Positions 25,971 through 37,799 of a stretch of 64,000 nt of DNA are shown here, one piece after another (the stretch's first letter is position 1; each line of letters starts with the position of its first letter). Position numbers and translations under genes: made by a program. The notes beneath the pieces were generated by a model, which worked only from the letters and a program-made list of their open reading frames with translations, searched no databases and was not told the origin of the DNA. The stretch is from Sympetrum striolatum (Eukaryota > Arthropoda > Insecta > Odonata > Libellulidae). The stretch lies in contig OX388352.1 of NCBI GenBank assembly GCA_947579665.1, positions 73,632,113 to 73,696,112 on the forward strand. The letters run 5' to 3'.

Positions 25971-28199
25971 CTTTATTTACCAAATTCTCTTAATTTTTAG
26001 AAAAATTGGGCCAAAAACCAGAATTTTCACAGATTTTTTTTCGAGTTTTCCTCGTTTCTTGAATTAACTGCTGCTAAAAATGGAATTTTTCTATTGCAAT
26101 TAGTTAGACCGTATCAAAAACTTTAAAATGAGTCAAAAATTGACTAATTTTGATCAATTTTTATCAAAATATGGCCAAAAACCTGAATTTTCACCAATTT
26201 TTTTCGAGTTTTCAACGTTTTTTGAGTAAACTGCTAAAATAAATTGAATATATTATATTGAATTTGGTAAGATCAAATCCTAAACTTTAAATTGAGTCCA
26301 AAATAAACTAATTTTGCTCAATTTTATGCAAAATATGGCCAAAAACATGAAATTTTACCGATATATTTCGAGTTTTCAACGTTTTTTGAGTAAACTGCTA
26401 TGATAAATTGAATATATTATATTGAATTTGGTAAGATCATATCTAAAACTTTAAAATGAGTCCAAAATAAACTAATTTTGCTCAATTTTATGCTAAATAT
26501 GGCCAAAAACATGAAAATTTACCGATATATTTCCAGTTTTCGACGTTTTTTGAGTTAACGGCTTAAAAAAATTGAATATTTCTATAATACCTAGTTAGGA
26601 CCTATCAAATCGTTAAAATGAATCCAAACTTGACTAAATTTTCTCAATTTTTAGCATAATATGGCCAAAAAACTGAAATTTCACCAATATTTTTTTCGAG
26701 TTTTCAACGTTTTTTGAGCTAACTGCTATGAAATATTGTAAATATCTAATTAATTTGGATATATCTCGTCAGAAAAGTAAAATGAATCAAAACTTTACCT
26801 GTTTTTCTCAATTTTTAGCAAAATATGGCCAAAAAACTGAAATTTCACGGATTATTTTTCGAGTTTTCGACGTTTTTTGAGTTAAATGCTACGAAAAATT
26901 GAATATTTCAATAGAATTTGGTTAGATCTTATCAAAAACTTTAACATGAGTCCAAACTTGACTAATGTTGCTCAATTTTTGGTAAAATATTGCCAAAAAC
27001 CTGAAATTTCACGGATTTTTTTTCGAATTTGCGAATTTTTTTGAGTTAACTGCTACTAAAAATTGAATATTTCTATGGAATTTGGTTAGATGATATCAAA
27101 AACTTTAAAATGAGTCAAATTTGACTAATTTTGCTCAATTTCTTGCAAAATATGGCCAAAAACCTGTAATTTCACCAATATTTTTTTCGAGTTTTCAACG
27201 TTTTTTGAGTAAACTGCTACGATAAATTGAATATATTATATTGAATTTGGTAAGATCATATCTAAAACTTTAAAATGAGTCCAAAATAAACTAATTTTGC
27301 TCAATTTTATGCTAAATATGGCCAAAAACATGAAAATTTACCGATATATTTCCAGTTTTCGACGTTTTTTGAGTTAACGGCTTAAAAAAATTGAATATTT
27401 CTATAATACCTAGTTAGGACCTATCAAATCGTTAAAATGAATCCAAACTTGACTAAATTTTCTCAATTTTTGGCAAAATATGGCCAAAAAACTGAAATTT
27501 CACGGATTTTTTTTTTGAGTTTGCGAAATTTTTTGAGTTAACTGCTACTTAAAATTGAGTATTTCTATAGAATTTGGTTTGATGATATCAAAAACTTTAA
27601 AATGAGTCCAAAATTGACTAATTTTGCTCAATTTCTTGCAAAATATGGCCAAAAACCTGAAATTTCACCAATATTTTTTTAAAGTTTTCAACGTTTTTTG
27701 AGTAAACTGCTACGATAAATTGAATATATTAGATTGAATTTAGTAAGATCATATCCTTAACTTTAAAATGAGTCCAAAATAAACTAATTTTGCTCAATTT
27801 TATGCAAAATATGGCCAAAAACATGAGAATTTACCGATATATTTCCAGTTTTCAACGTTTTTTGAGTTAACGGCTTAAAAAAATTGAATATTTCTATAAT
27901 ACCTATTTAGGACCTATCAAATCGTTAAAATGAATCCAAACTTGACTAAATTTTCTCAATTTTTAGCAAAATATGGCCAAAAAACTGAAATTTCACCAAT
28001 ATTTTTTTCGAGTTTTCAATGTTTTTTGAGTAAACTGCTGCGAAAAATTGAATATTTCTATAGAATTTGGTTAGATCATATCAGAAACTTTAAAATGAGT
28101 CAATGTTTACTAGTTTTGCTCAATTTTCAGCAAAATATGACCAAAAACCTGATATTTCTGCGATATTTTTGGAGTTTTTGATGTTTCAATTATTGAATT
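25971..28199 (+). repeat. Array I with internal deletion of about seventeen monomers
   Basis: Parallel to the third copy until about 28,112, where GAGTCAATGTTTACTA switches to the monomer found at about 23,180 in that copy. The offset changes from 7,734 to 4,925, a loss of 2,809 bases or about 17 monomers of 165. The join again keeps the register. Confidence 0.9.
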
Positions 28200-28368
28200 A
28201 ATAAAATTCAATTTGTGTTAAACATCTCTAAAAATTTTCGTTTGGACCTATAACACGAATCCAAATTCAAATAGTTGATGGATTAGTGCAAGGAAAACAT
28301 TGAAAAAATGCCCATCTTTTGCTGATTTTCCTGTTATCAACCTGCTGATCTGCTGATCCTGTTATCAA
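28200..28368 (+). other. Truncated AT spacer with a small rearranged join
   Basis: Only the first ~130 bases of the spacer are present. At 28,333-28,368 GATTTTCCTG is joined to TTATCAACC and a local duplication CTGCTGATCTGCTGATCC, then minisatellite A begins. About 700 bases of spacer are missing relative to the third copy. Confidence 0.8.
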
Positions 28369-28549
28369 CCTCGCGGAGTCAACCTCCCGGAGTCGACCAC
28401 CCGGAGTCGACCTCCCGGAGTCGACCTCCCGGAGTCAACCTCCCGGAGTTGACCTCCCGGAGTCGACCTCCCGGAGTCGACCCCCTGGAATTGACCTCCC
28501 GGAGTCAACCTCCCGGAGTTGACCTCCCGCAGTCAACCACCCGGAGTCA
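28369..28549 (+). repeat. Minisatellite A, fourth copy (short)
   Basis: About 13 units of the 14-bp repeat, ending with the same GACCTCCCGCAGTC and CACCCGGAGTC units as the other forward copies. Confidence 0.93.
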
Positions 28550-28577
28550 ATCTCGGGTCAGTGACTTAGTTTCATTT

Positions 28578-28882
28578 ACCTCGGGTCATTGACCTTGGGT
28601 AATAGACCTCGGGTAATTGACCTCAGGTCGTTGACCTCGGGTCATTGACCTCGGGATATTGACCTCAGGTCATTGACCTCAGGTCGTTGAGCTTTGGTCA
28701 TTGACCTCGGGTCATTGACCTCTGGTCGTTGACCTCGGGTCATTGACCACACGTCATTGACCTCAGGTCATTTAGCTCGGGTCATTGACCTTGGGTCGTT
28801 GACCTCGGGTCCTTGACCTCGGTCGTTGACCTTGGGTCATTGACTTCGGGTCATCGACCTCGGATCAAAGACCTCGAGTCAA
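28578..28882 (+). repeat. Minisatellite B, fourth copy (short)
   Basis: About 21 units. It keeps both end sequences of the longer copies but lacks most of the middle. Several units are more diverged (GAGCTTTGGTCATTG, CATTTAGCTCGG) than in the first three copies. Confidence 0.93.
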
Positions 28883-28974
28883 CTTCCATTTCCAATCATT
28901 GACCTTGGGTCTTTGGCCTCGGGAAATCGAACTCTGTTCATCGACATCGAGTCATAACCAAGGATACCCAGTTG

Positions 28975-30745
28975 GATAGATCCCTCCAAAAACCTTAAAA
29001 TGAATACAATTGTGTCTTCTTTAGCTCAATTTTTAGCAAAATATAGCCAAATACAATAAATTTCAACGATTTTATTTGAGTTAACGACGGCTTTTGGGTT
29101 TGTGGCAAATAAAAATTGAACATTTGTTGAGAATTTGATAGATATCGGTAAAAGCATTAAAGTGAATCCAATGTTGACCAGTTTACCTCCTTATTTATAA
29201 ACATATAGCCAATAACCATAAATTTTAACGATTTTATTCCTGTTTTCGATGTTTTTCGGAATTACTGCTGCAAAATGTTAAATATTTTTTATAAATTTGG
29301 GTAGATCATACCAAAAGCATTAGAATGAATTCATTAATGACATGTTTTGCTCAATTTTAGCTAAATTTGGCCTAAATCCAGAATTTTCACTTTTTTCTTT
29401 TCATATTTCGATTTTTTTTTTGGGTTTACTGCTAGGGGAAATTGAATATTTCTAAATAATTTCGATTAATTTTGTCAACAGCATTAAAATTAATCAAACT
29501 ATGACTAGTTTCGCTGATTTTTTATAAAAAAAAGTGGCCAAAAACCAGAAATTTTACCGATTTTTTTCAAATTTTCGATGTTTTCTGGATTTACTGTTAT
29601 GGATTATTCAATATTTATAAATACCTTTGATAGATCTCGTCGGAAGCATTAAAATGAATCCAAAAATGACTATTGTTGCTCAATTTTTAGAAAAATATGG
29701 CATAAAACCATAAATTTCACTGATTTTATTCCAGTCTTCCACGTTTAGAGGGTTTACTGCTACGAAATGTTGAATATTTGTAAATAATTCTGATAGATCT
29801 TGACAAATTATTTAATATTAATCCAACATTGACTAGTTTTGCTCAATTTTTACAAAAATATGGCCATAAACCATAAATTTCACTAATTTTTTTTCCAATT
29901 TTCCACGTTTTTTGGGATAACTGCTTCGAGAAATTGAATATATTGCTACTAAATTTGGATGAAGCTCTGCAAAAACATTAAAATGAATCCAAAATTGACT
30001 TGTTTTGCTCAATTTTTAGACAAATATAGCCAAAAACTATAATTTCACCGATTTTATTCCAGTTTTCCACATATTTTGGCTTTACTGCTACAAAAAATTC
30101 AATATTTCTGAAAAATTCTGATAGATCTCGTCAATAGAATTAAAATGAATTAACATTGACTTGTTTTGCTCAATTTTTATAAAAATATAGCCATAGGCCA
30201 TAAATTTCACTGATTTTATTCCTGTTTTCCACGTTTTTCCGAATAACTGCTACGAAAAATTAAATATTGCTTATAAATTTAGATGAAGCTCTGCAATAGC
30301 ATTAAAAAGAATCAAAAATTGAATAGTTTTGCTGAATTTTCGGCAAAATATTGCCGAATATACCGATTTTATTCCAGTTTTCTATGTATTTTGGGTTAAA
30401 AGCTACAAAAAATTGACTATTTCTGAAAACTTTTGATAGATGTCGTCAAAAGAATTATAATGAATTAAAATTTACTAATTTTGCTAAATTTTTATAAAAA
30501 TATAGCTAAAACCAGAAATATCATGGAGTTTTATTCCAGTTTTCCACGTTTTTTGGAAAAACTGCTAAGAAAAAAATTAATATCTCTTATAAATTTAGAT
30601 GAAGCTCAGCAATAGCATTAAAATGAATCATAAATTGAATAGTTTTGCTCAATTCTCAGCAAAATATTTCCGAATATACCAATTTTATTCCAGTTTTCCA
30701 CGTATTTTAGGTTAACTGCTACAAAAAATTGAATATATTAAATTA
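28975..30745 (+). repeat. Array II, full-length diverged copy
   Basis: Same monomer order as 7,040-8,815 but with many more substitutions than seen between the first two copies (for example CAAATTATTTAATATT near 29,804 and GGAAAAACTGCTAAG near 30,555). This copy belongs to an older lineage outside the recently homogenised forward units. Confidence 0.9.
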
Positions 30746-31769
30746 ATTAAAAGCATTAAAATGAATGTTTATTTACCAAATTCTCTTAATTTTTACAAAA
30801 ATTGGGCCAAAAACCAGAAATTTCACAGATTTTTTTCGAGTTTTTGAGGTTTTTTTGGTTAACTACTATTTATTATCGCATATTTTTAAATGATTTTTAT
30901 AGATCGCGTCAAAGGCATTAATTTAAAACAATCATTGACTAGGTTTGCTAAATTATTATATAAATATGGCCAAAAACCATAAATTTCACCGATTTTATTC
31001 TAGTTTTCGATGTTTTCAGAGATTACTGGTACCAAAAATTGAATACTTCGTTAAAATTTGCTTAGATCTTGGCAAAAGCATTAAAATGATTCCAAAGTTG
31101 ACAAGTTTCATTCAATTATCAGAAGAATTTGGCAAAAAACCAGAAATTTCACCGATTTGATTCCAGAATGGCCAAAAACCATAAATTTCACGAATTTTAT
31201 TCGAGTTTTCGACGTTTTATTGGGTTTGCAGCTATGCATTATTGAATATTTCAAAATAAATGTGTTAGATAACGTCAAAGGAATTAACATGAATCCAACA
31301 TTCACTAATTATGCTCAATTTTTAGAACAATATGGCCAAATACCATATATTTCATCAATTTTATTCGAGTTTACAACGTTTTTTGGGTTAACTGCAAAGA
31401 AAACTATAATATTTCCAAAGAATTTAGATAGTTCTAGTCTGCACCATTAATATGTATCCAAGGTTGTCTAGTTTTCTTAATTTTTAACAAAATATGGCCA
31501 AAAATAATGAAATTTCACTGTCCTTTTTCGAGATTTCGACGTTTGTTGGGTTAACTGCTGCAAAAATCGATTATTCCATTCAAACTTGGATAGATCTCGG
31601 AAATAGCATTAAAATGAACATATTTGACCAGTTTTACTCAATTTCAGGGAAATTTGGCCAAAAATCCAGAAATTTCACCGTTATTTTTTTATTTTTCAAC
31701 GGTTTTTGGGGGTTAATGTTATGGAAAATTGAATATTTTTAAATTATTTTGATAGATCTCGTTAAAATC
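30746..31769 (+). repeat. Short-form junction of array II to the end of array I
   Basis: After the last array II monomer comes a monomer with GGTTAACTACTATTTATTATCGC and TAGATCGCGTCAAAGGC, absent from the long forward units but present on the minus strand near 33,820-33,890, 39,530-39,590 and 45,280-45,340. It then joins monomers equivalent to 12,900-13,600. This copy and the inverted units share one short layout. Confidence 0.88.
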
Positions 31770-31785
31770 TTATAATATATTATAA
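31770..31785. repeat. Perfect 16-bp AT palindrome at the strand switch
   Basis: TTATAATATATTATAA reads the same on both strands. To its left the satellite runs forward (GATAGATCTCGTTAAAATC); to its right begins the reverse complement of the spacer (AATTTAAGGAGTAAACGG). The palindrome is not part of either neighbouring sequence type elsewhere, so it was probably made at, or caused, the inversion break. Confidence 0.85.
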
Positions 31786-32094
31786 TTTAAGGAGTAAACG
31801 GCAGAAGATGGGCTTTTATTCGAATTGTTTCAATTTTTTGATGAGATTTTTTCTAAAATTCAAAAAATAATATTAAGAATTTTGACTCCTCCTTAAAATC
31901 TAATCGAGATCAGTGAAAATCCGAGATAAAATTCGCTTTTCCTTATCAACTTACAGGAAAATCAGCAAAAGATGGGCATTTTTTCAAACTTTTCCTTGCA
32001 TTAATCCTTCAACTATTTGAATTTGGATTCGTGTTATAGATCCAAACGAAAAAATTTCTAGAGATGTTTAACACAAATTGAATTTTATTAATTC
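31786..32094 (-). other. AT spacer, reverse orientation, truncated at the inversion
   Basis: Reverse complement of about 4,976-5,285 in the first copy, with moderate divergence. It lacks the half next to minisatellite A, which was lost at the break at 31,778. Confidence 0.85.
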
Positions 32095-35000
32095 AATCAA
32101 TTGAAACATCAAAAACTCCAAAAATATCGCAGAAATATCAGGTATTTGGTCATATTTTGCTGAAAATTGAGCAAAACTAGTAAACGTTTGATTCTTATTA
32201 ATACTATTGACAAGATCTATCCAAACTTTGAAGAAATATTCAATTTTTTTGAGGAGCGAACCAAAAAAACTTCGAAAACTCGAATAAAAACGGTGATATA
32301 ATAGTTTTTGGTCATATTTTTCTAAAAATTGAGAAAACCTAGTCAATGCTGGATTCATTATAATGTTTTTGTTGAGATCATCCAAAAATATTTAGAAGTA
32401 TTTGATAATTCATAGCAGAAAAATCAAAAACGTCCAAGACTCGAATAAAATCAGTGAAATTTATAGTTCTTGGCCATTTGTTTCTTACAATTGAGCAAAG
32501 CTAGTCAACGTTTCATTTATTCTAATACTTTTGTAGAGATCTATAAAATATATTTTGAAATATTCTATTTTCCGTAGCAGTAAACCTAAAAAATTTCAAA
32601 AACTCAAAAAAATCAGTGAAATTTCTGGTTTTTCGCCAACTTTTGCTGAAAATTGAGGAAAAATAGTCTACTTTGGATTATTTGTAATGCTTTTGCCTAG
32701 ATCTATACAAATTTAGAAGATATATTCAATTTTTCACAGCAGTTAACCCAAAAAACGTCGAAAACCAAAATCGGTGAAATTTATGTTTTTTGTGATATTT
32801 TTTAATAAATTTAAGCAAAACTAGTCAATGTTGTATTCATTTTAAAGATTTTAACGAGATCTATCAAAATAATTTAAAAATATTCAATTTTCCATAGCAT
32901 TAAACCCAAAAACCGTTGAAAAATAAAAAAATAACGGTGAAATTTCTGGATTTTTGGCCAAATTTCCCTGAAATTGAGTAAAACTGGTCAAATATGTTCA
33001 TTTTAATGCTATTTCCGAGATCTATCCAAATTTGAATGAAATAATCAATTTTTGCAGCAGTTAACCCAACAAACGTCGAAATCTCGAAAAAGGACAGTGA
33101 AATTTCATTATTTTTGGCCATATTTTGTTAAAATTTGAGAAAACTAGACAACCTTGGATACATATTAATGGTGCAGACTAGAACTATCTAAATTCTTTGG
33201 AAATATTATAGTTTTCGTTGCAGTTAACCCAAAAAACGTTGTAAACTCGAATAAAATTGATGAAATATATGGTATTTGGCCATATTGTTCTAAAAATTGA
33301 GCATAATTAGTGAATGTTGGATTCATGTTAATTCCTTTGACGTTATCTAACACATTTATTTTGAAATATTCAATAATGCGTAGCTGTAAACCCAAAAAAC
33401 ATCGAAAACTCGAATGAAATTCGTGAAATTTCTGATTTTTTGCCAAATTCTTCTGATAATTGAATGAAACTTGACAACCTTGGAATCATTTTAATGCTAT
33501 TGCCAAGATCTAACCAAATTTTAACGAAGTATTCAATTTTTCGTACCAGTAAACTCAGAAAACGTCGAAAACTAGAATAAAATCGGTGAAATTTATGGTT
33601 TTTGGCCATATTCTTCTAAAAGTTGACCTAAATTAGTCATTGTTGTATTATTTTAAAACCTTTGCAGAGCTTCATCCAAATTTAGAAGCAATATTCAATT
33701 TTGTCGTACCAGTTTACCCAAAAACCGCGGAAAACTGGAATAAAATCGGCCAAATTTATGGTTAATGGCCATACTTATATAATAATTTAGCAAACTAGTC
33801 AATAATTGTTTTATTTAAATGCCTTTGACGCAATCAATAAAAATTATTTAAAAATATGCAATAATAAATAGTAGTTAACCAAAAAACCTCAAAACTCGAA
33901 AAAAATCTGTGAAATTGCTGGTTTTTGGCCCAATTTTTCTAAAAATTAAGGTAATTTGGTAAATAAAGATTCATTTTAATGCTTTTTAATTCATTTAATA
34001 TATTCAATTTTTTGTAGCAGTAAACCTAAAATACGTGGAAAACTGGAATAAAATCGGTATATTCGGAAATATTTTGCTGAAAATTGAGCAAAACTATTCA
34101 ATTTATGATTCATTTTAATGCTATTGCGGAGCATCATCTAAATTTATAAGAGATATTTATTTTTTTCGTAGCAGTTTACCCAAAAAACGTGGAAAACTGG
34201 AATAAAACTCCATGATATTTCTAATTTTTAGATATATTTTTTAAAAAATTTAGCAAAACTAGTCAATGTTAATCCTTTTTAATTCGTTTGACGACATCTA
34301 TCAGAAGTTTTCAGAAATATTCAATTTTTTGTAGCCTTTAACCGAAATACATGGAAAACTGGAATAAAATCAGTATATTCGGCAATATTTTGCCGAAAAT
34401 TAAGCAAAACTATTCAATTTTTGATTCATTTTAATTCTTTTGACGACATCTATCAGAATTATTTAGAAATATTCATTATTTCGTAACAGTAAACCCAAAA
34501 TACGTGGAAAACTGGAACAAAATCGGTATATTCGGGAATATTATGCTGAAAATTGAGCAAAACAATTCAATTTTTGATTCATTTGAATGCAATATTAGAT
34601 TTTTCTTAGCAGTTATTCGAAAAAACGTGTAAAACTGGAATAAAATCAGTGAAATTTAGGGCCTATGGCTATATTTTTATAAACATTGAGCAAAACAAGT
34701 CAATGTTAATTCATTTTAATTCTATTGAAGAGATATATCAGAATTTTTCAGAAATATTCAATTTTTGTAGCAGTAAACCCAAAATATGTTGAAAACTGGA
34801 ATAAAATCGGTGAAATTATAGTTTTTGGCTATATTTGTCTAAAAATTGAGCAAAACTAGTCAATTTTGGATTCATTTTAATGTTTAGGCAGAGCTTCATC
34901 CACATTTAGTAGCAATATTCAATTTCTCAAACCAGTTATCCCAAAAAACATGGAAAACTGTAAAAAAAATTAGTGAAATTTATGGTTTATGGCCATATTT

Positions 35001-35870
35001 TTGTAAAAATTGAGCAAGACTAGTCAATTTTTGATTAATATTAATTCTTTTGTCAAGATCTATCAGAATTATTTAGAAATATTCAACATTTCGTAGCAAC
35101 AAACCCTCTAAACGTGGAAGAATGGAATAAAATCGGTAAAATTTATGGTTTTATGCCATCTTTTTCTAAATATTGAGCAACAATAGTCATTTTTGGATTC
35201 ATTTTAATGCTTTTGACGAGATCTATCAAAGTTATTTAGAAATATCGAATAATCCATTACATTAAACCCAGAAAACATCGAAAATTTGAAAATAATCGCT
35301 AAAATTTCTGGTTTTTGGCCATATTTTTATTAAAATTCAGCGAAACTAGTCATAGTTTGATTCATTTTAATGCTGTTGACAAAATAATTGAAATTATTTA
35401 GAAATATTCAATTTCCCCTAGCAGTAATCCCAAAAAAAAATCGAAATATCAAAAGAAAAAAGTGACAATTCTGGATTTTGGCAAAATGTAGCTAAAATTG
35501 AGCAAAACTGGTCATTTTTGGATTCATTCTAATGCTTTTGGCAATATCTACCCAAATTTAGAAAATATATTCAATTTTTTGCAGCAGTAATTCCGATAAA
35601 CGTCAAAAACAGGAATAAAATCGGTAAAATTTATGGTTATTGGCTATATTTTTATAAATAAGGAGGTGAACTGGTCAACTTTGGATTCATATTAATGCTT
35701 TTGCCGATATCTACCAAATTTTTACACATATATGAATATTTATTTGCGGCAAACCCAAAAGCCGTCGTTAACTCGAATAAATACGTTGAAATTTATGGTT
35801 TTTGGCTATATTTTGCTAAAATTGCGCTAAAGAAGACACAATTGTATTCATTTTAAGGTTTTTGGAGGGA
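32095..35870 (-). repeat. AT-rich satellite, reverse orientation, short-form array
   Basis: Read on the minus strand this is array II followed by the right-hand end of array I, about 23 monomers. The array I variants that fill 9,000-12,800 in the forward units (GAGTTAACGGCTTAAAAA and AAACTGCTACGATAAATTG types) are absent. The monomer order matches 37,800-41,575 and 43,556-47,355. Confidence 0.92.
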
Positions 35871-35967
35871 TCTATCCAACTGGGTATCCTTGGTTTTGAC
35901 TCGATGTCGATGAACAGAGTTCGATGACCCGAGGCCAAAGACCCAAGGTCAATGACATAGAAATGGA

Positions 35968-36642
35968 AGTTGACTCGAGGTCATTGATCCGAGGTCGATG
36001 ACCCGAGGTCCATGACCCGAGGTCAACGACCCGAGGTCAACGACCCGAGGTCAATGACCCGAGGTCAACGACCTGAGGTCAATGACCCGAGGTCAACGAC
36101 CTGAGGTCAATGACCTGAGGTCAACGACCTGAGGTCAATGACCCGAGGTCAAAGACCCGAGGTCAATGACCCGAGGTCAACGACCTGAGGTCAACGACCC
36201 GAGGTCAACGACCCGAGGTCAATGATCTGAGGTCAATGTCCCGAGGTCAACGACCTGAGGTCAATGACACGAGTTCAATGCCCCGAGGTCAACGACCTGA
36301 GGTCAATATCCCGAGGTCAATGACCCGAGGTCAACGACCTGAGATCAATGACCCGAGGTCAACGACCTGAGGTCAATGACCCGAGGTCAACGTCCTGAGG
36401 TCAATGAACCGAGGTATTCGACCTGAGGTCAATGACCCGAGATCAACGACCCGAGGTCAACGACCCGAGGTCAACGACCCGGGGTCAACTACCTGAGGTC
36501 AATTTTCCGAGGTCAATGACCCGAGGTCAATGACCCAAGGTCAATGACCCAAGGTCAATGAACCGGAGTCAATGACCTGAGTTCAATGACCCGAAGTCAA
36601 TGACCCGAGGTCAATTACCCGAGGTCAATGACCCGAGGTGAA
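35968..36642 (-). repeat. Minisatellite B, reverse, copy five
   Basis: About 48 units, here reading GAGGTCAATGACCC and GAGGTCAACGACCT on the plus strand. Preceded by the conserved GACTCGATGTCGATGAAC link. Several exact AGGTCAATGACCT palindromes are present. Confidence 0.95.
36104..36116. promoter_or_regulatory. Perfect IR-1 palindrome AGGTCA-A-TGACCT
   Basis: AGGTCAATGACCT is seen directly and matches the known consensus IR-1 element for EcR/USP and FXR/RXR type receptors. It shows that the motif persists in the inverted, older lineage too. Function is inference. Confidence 0.35.
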
Positions 36643-36663
36643 TGAAACGAAGTCACTGACCCG

Positions 36664-36950
36664 AGGTTGACTCCGGGTGGTTGACGGCGGGAGGTCTACT
36701 CCGGGAGGTTGACTCAGGGAGGTCAACTCCGGGAGGTCGACTCCGGGAGGTCGACTCAGGGAGGTCAACTCCGGGACGTCGACTCCGGGAGGTCGACTCC
36801 GGGAGGTCGACTCCGGGAGGTCGACTCCGGGAGGTCAACTCCGGGAGGTCGCCTCCGGGAGGTCAACTCCGGGAGGTCGACTCTTGGAGGTTGACTCCCG
36901 GAGGTCGACTCCGGGAGGTCGACTCCGGGAGGTTGACTCCACGAGGTTGA
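36664..36950 (-). repeat. Minisatellite A, reverse, copy five
   Basis: About 20 units reading GGGAGGTCGACTCC on the plus strand, bounded by the same edge units (GGGTGGTTGAC on one side, CGAGGTTGATAACAGG on the other) as in the forward copies. Confidence 0.95.
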
Positions 36951-37799
36951 TAACAGGATTTCAATTCCAAGATGAGAGTTCTGAGAGGTCGACTACGATA
37001 CATCGGATCGCTCGGGGTGGTCATATTCGGGTGTTCGACAAATGTAGTTTGACTCCGGACCATTCAAGGTCGGTTTCTTGCACAGTTACGGAACAGTCGT
37101 CTAAATTTAGGCATCTTTACGAATTTTTACAGTTTTTTGGCTTTATTTTGCAGAAAATTCGAAATAAAATAATTGAATTCGGTCTCACTTTGTTAACCAA
37201 AGCGAGATTTTTGAAACAATTTGAACACCAATTTTATTTCAACTCTAGTAATTAGCCCGGTAATGATTCGATTTTTTAGGCATTTCGAAATTTTGAACAA
37301 TCATTCTGTTTCTTGAAGTTAATTTTGGATAATTGGGCAAATATTTGGCATTTTAACGAAATTTGTCAGTGTTTTGGCTGTATTTTGAAAACAATTTTGA
37401 AAATCTAATCGAATTTAACTCATGTTGAAGATCTAAACGAGAATTTTTAAAAATTTTGAACACAAATTTAATTTTTATCTTTTAATTTAAGGAGTAAACG
37501 GCAGAAAATGGGCTTTTATTCGAATTGTTTCAATTTTTTGATGAGATTTTTTCTAAAATTCAAAAATAATATTTGGAATTATGATTCCTCCTTAAAATCT
37601 AATTGAGATCAGTGAAAATCCGAGATAAAATTCGCTTTTCCTTATCAACTTACAGGAAAATCAGCAAAAGATGGGCATTTTTTCAAACTTTTCCTTGCAC
37701 TAATCCTTCAACTATTTGAATTTGGATTCGTGTTATAGATCCAAACCAAAAAATTTTTAGAGATGTTTAACACAAATTGAATTTTATTAATTCAATCAA
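36951..37799 (-). other. AT spacer, reverse, full copy
   Basis: Reverse complement of 4,976-5,815 with scattered substitutions and small indels; carries the GTTACGGAACAGTCGTC and GGAGTAAACGGCAG landmarks. The longest open frame runs out of minisatellite A and is an artefact. Confidence 0.85.

Larger units (their letters stand above)
28369..36950. repeat. Giant imperfect inverted repeat spanning the first strand switch
   Basis: The left arm (28,369-31,769) reads minisatellite A, B, array II and a short piece of array I on the plus strand. The right arm (about 32,845-36,950) reads the same order backwards on the minus strand. The loop is about 1.1 kb (31,770-32,845). Matching monomers pair by subfamily, for example 31,494-31,742 with 32,900-33,121. 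Arms differ by many substitutions and by minisatellite length, so this is not a recent perfect palindrome. Confidence 0.85.

Noticed and set aside
36681..36950. Proline/glycine/arginine-rich repeat protein in minisatellite A
   Set aside because: Comparable open frames occur on both strands and in several phases, which is expected for a 14-bp repeat lacking stops. No coding signal.
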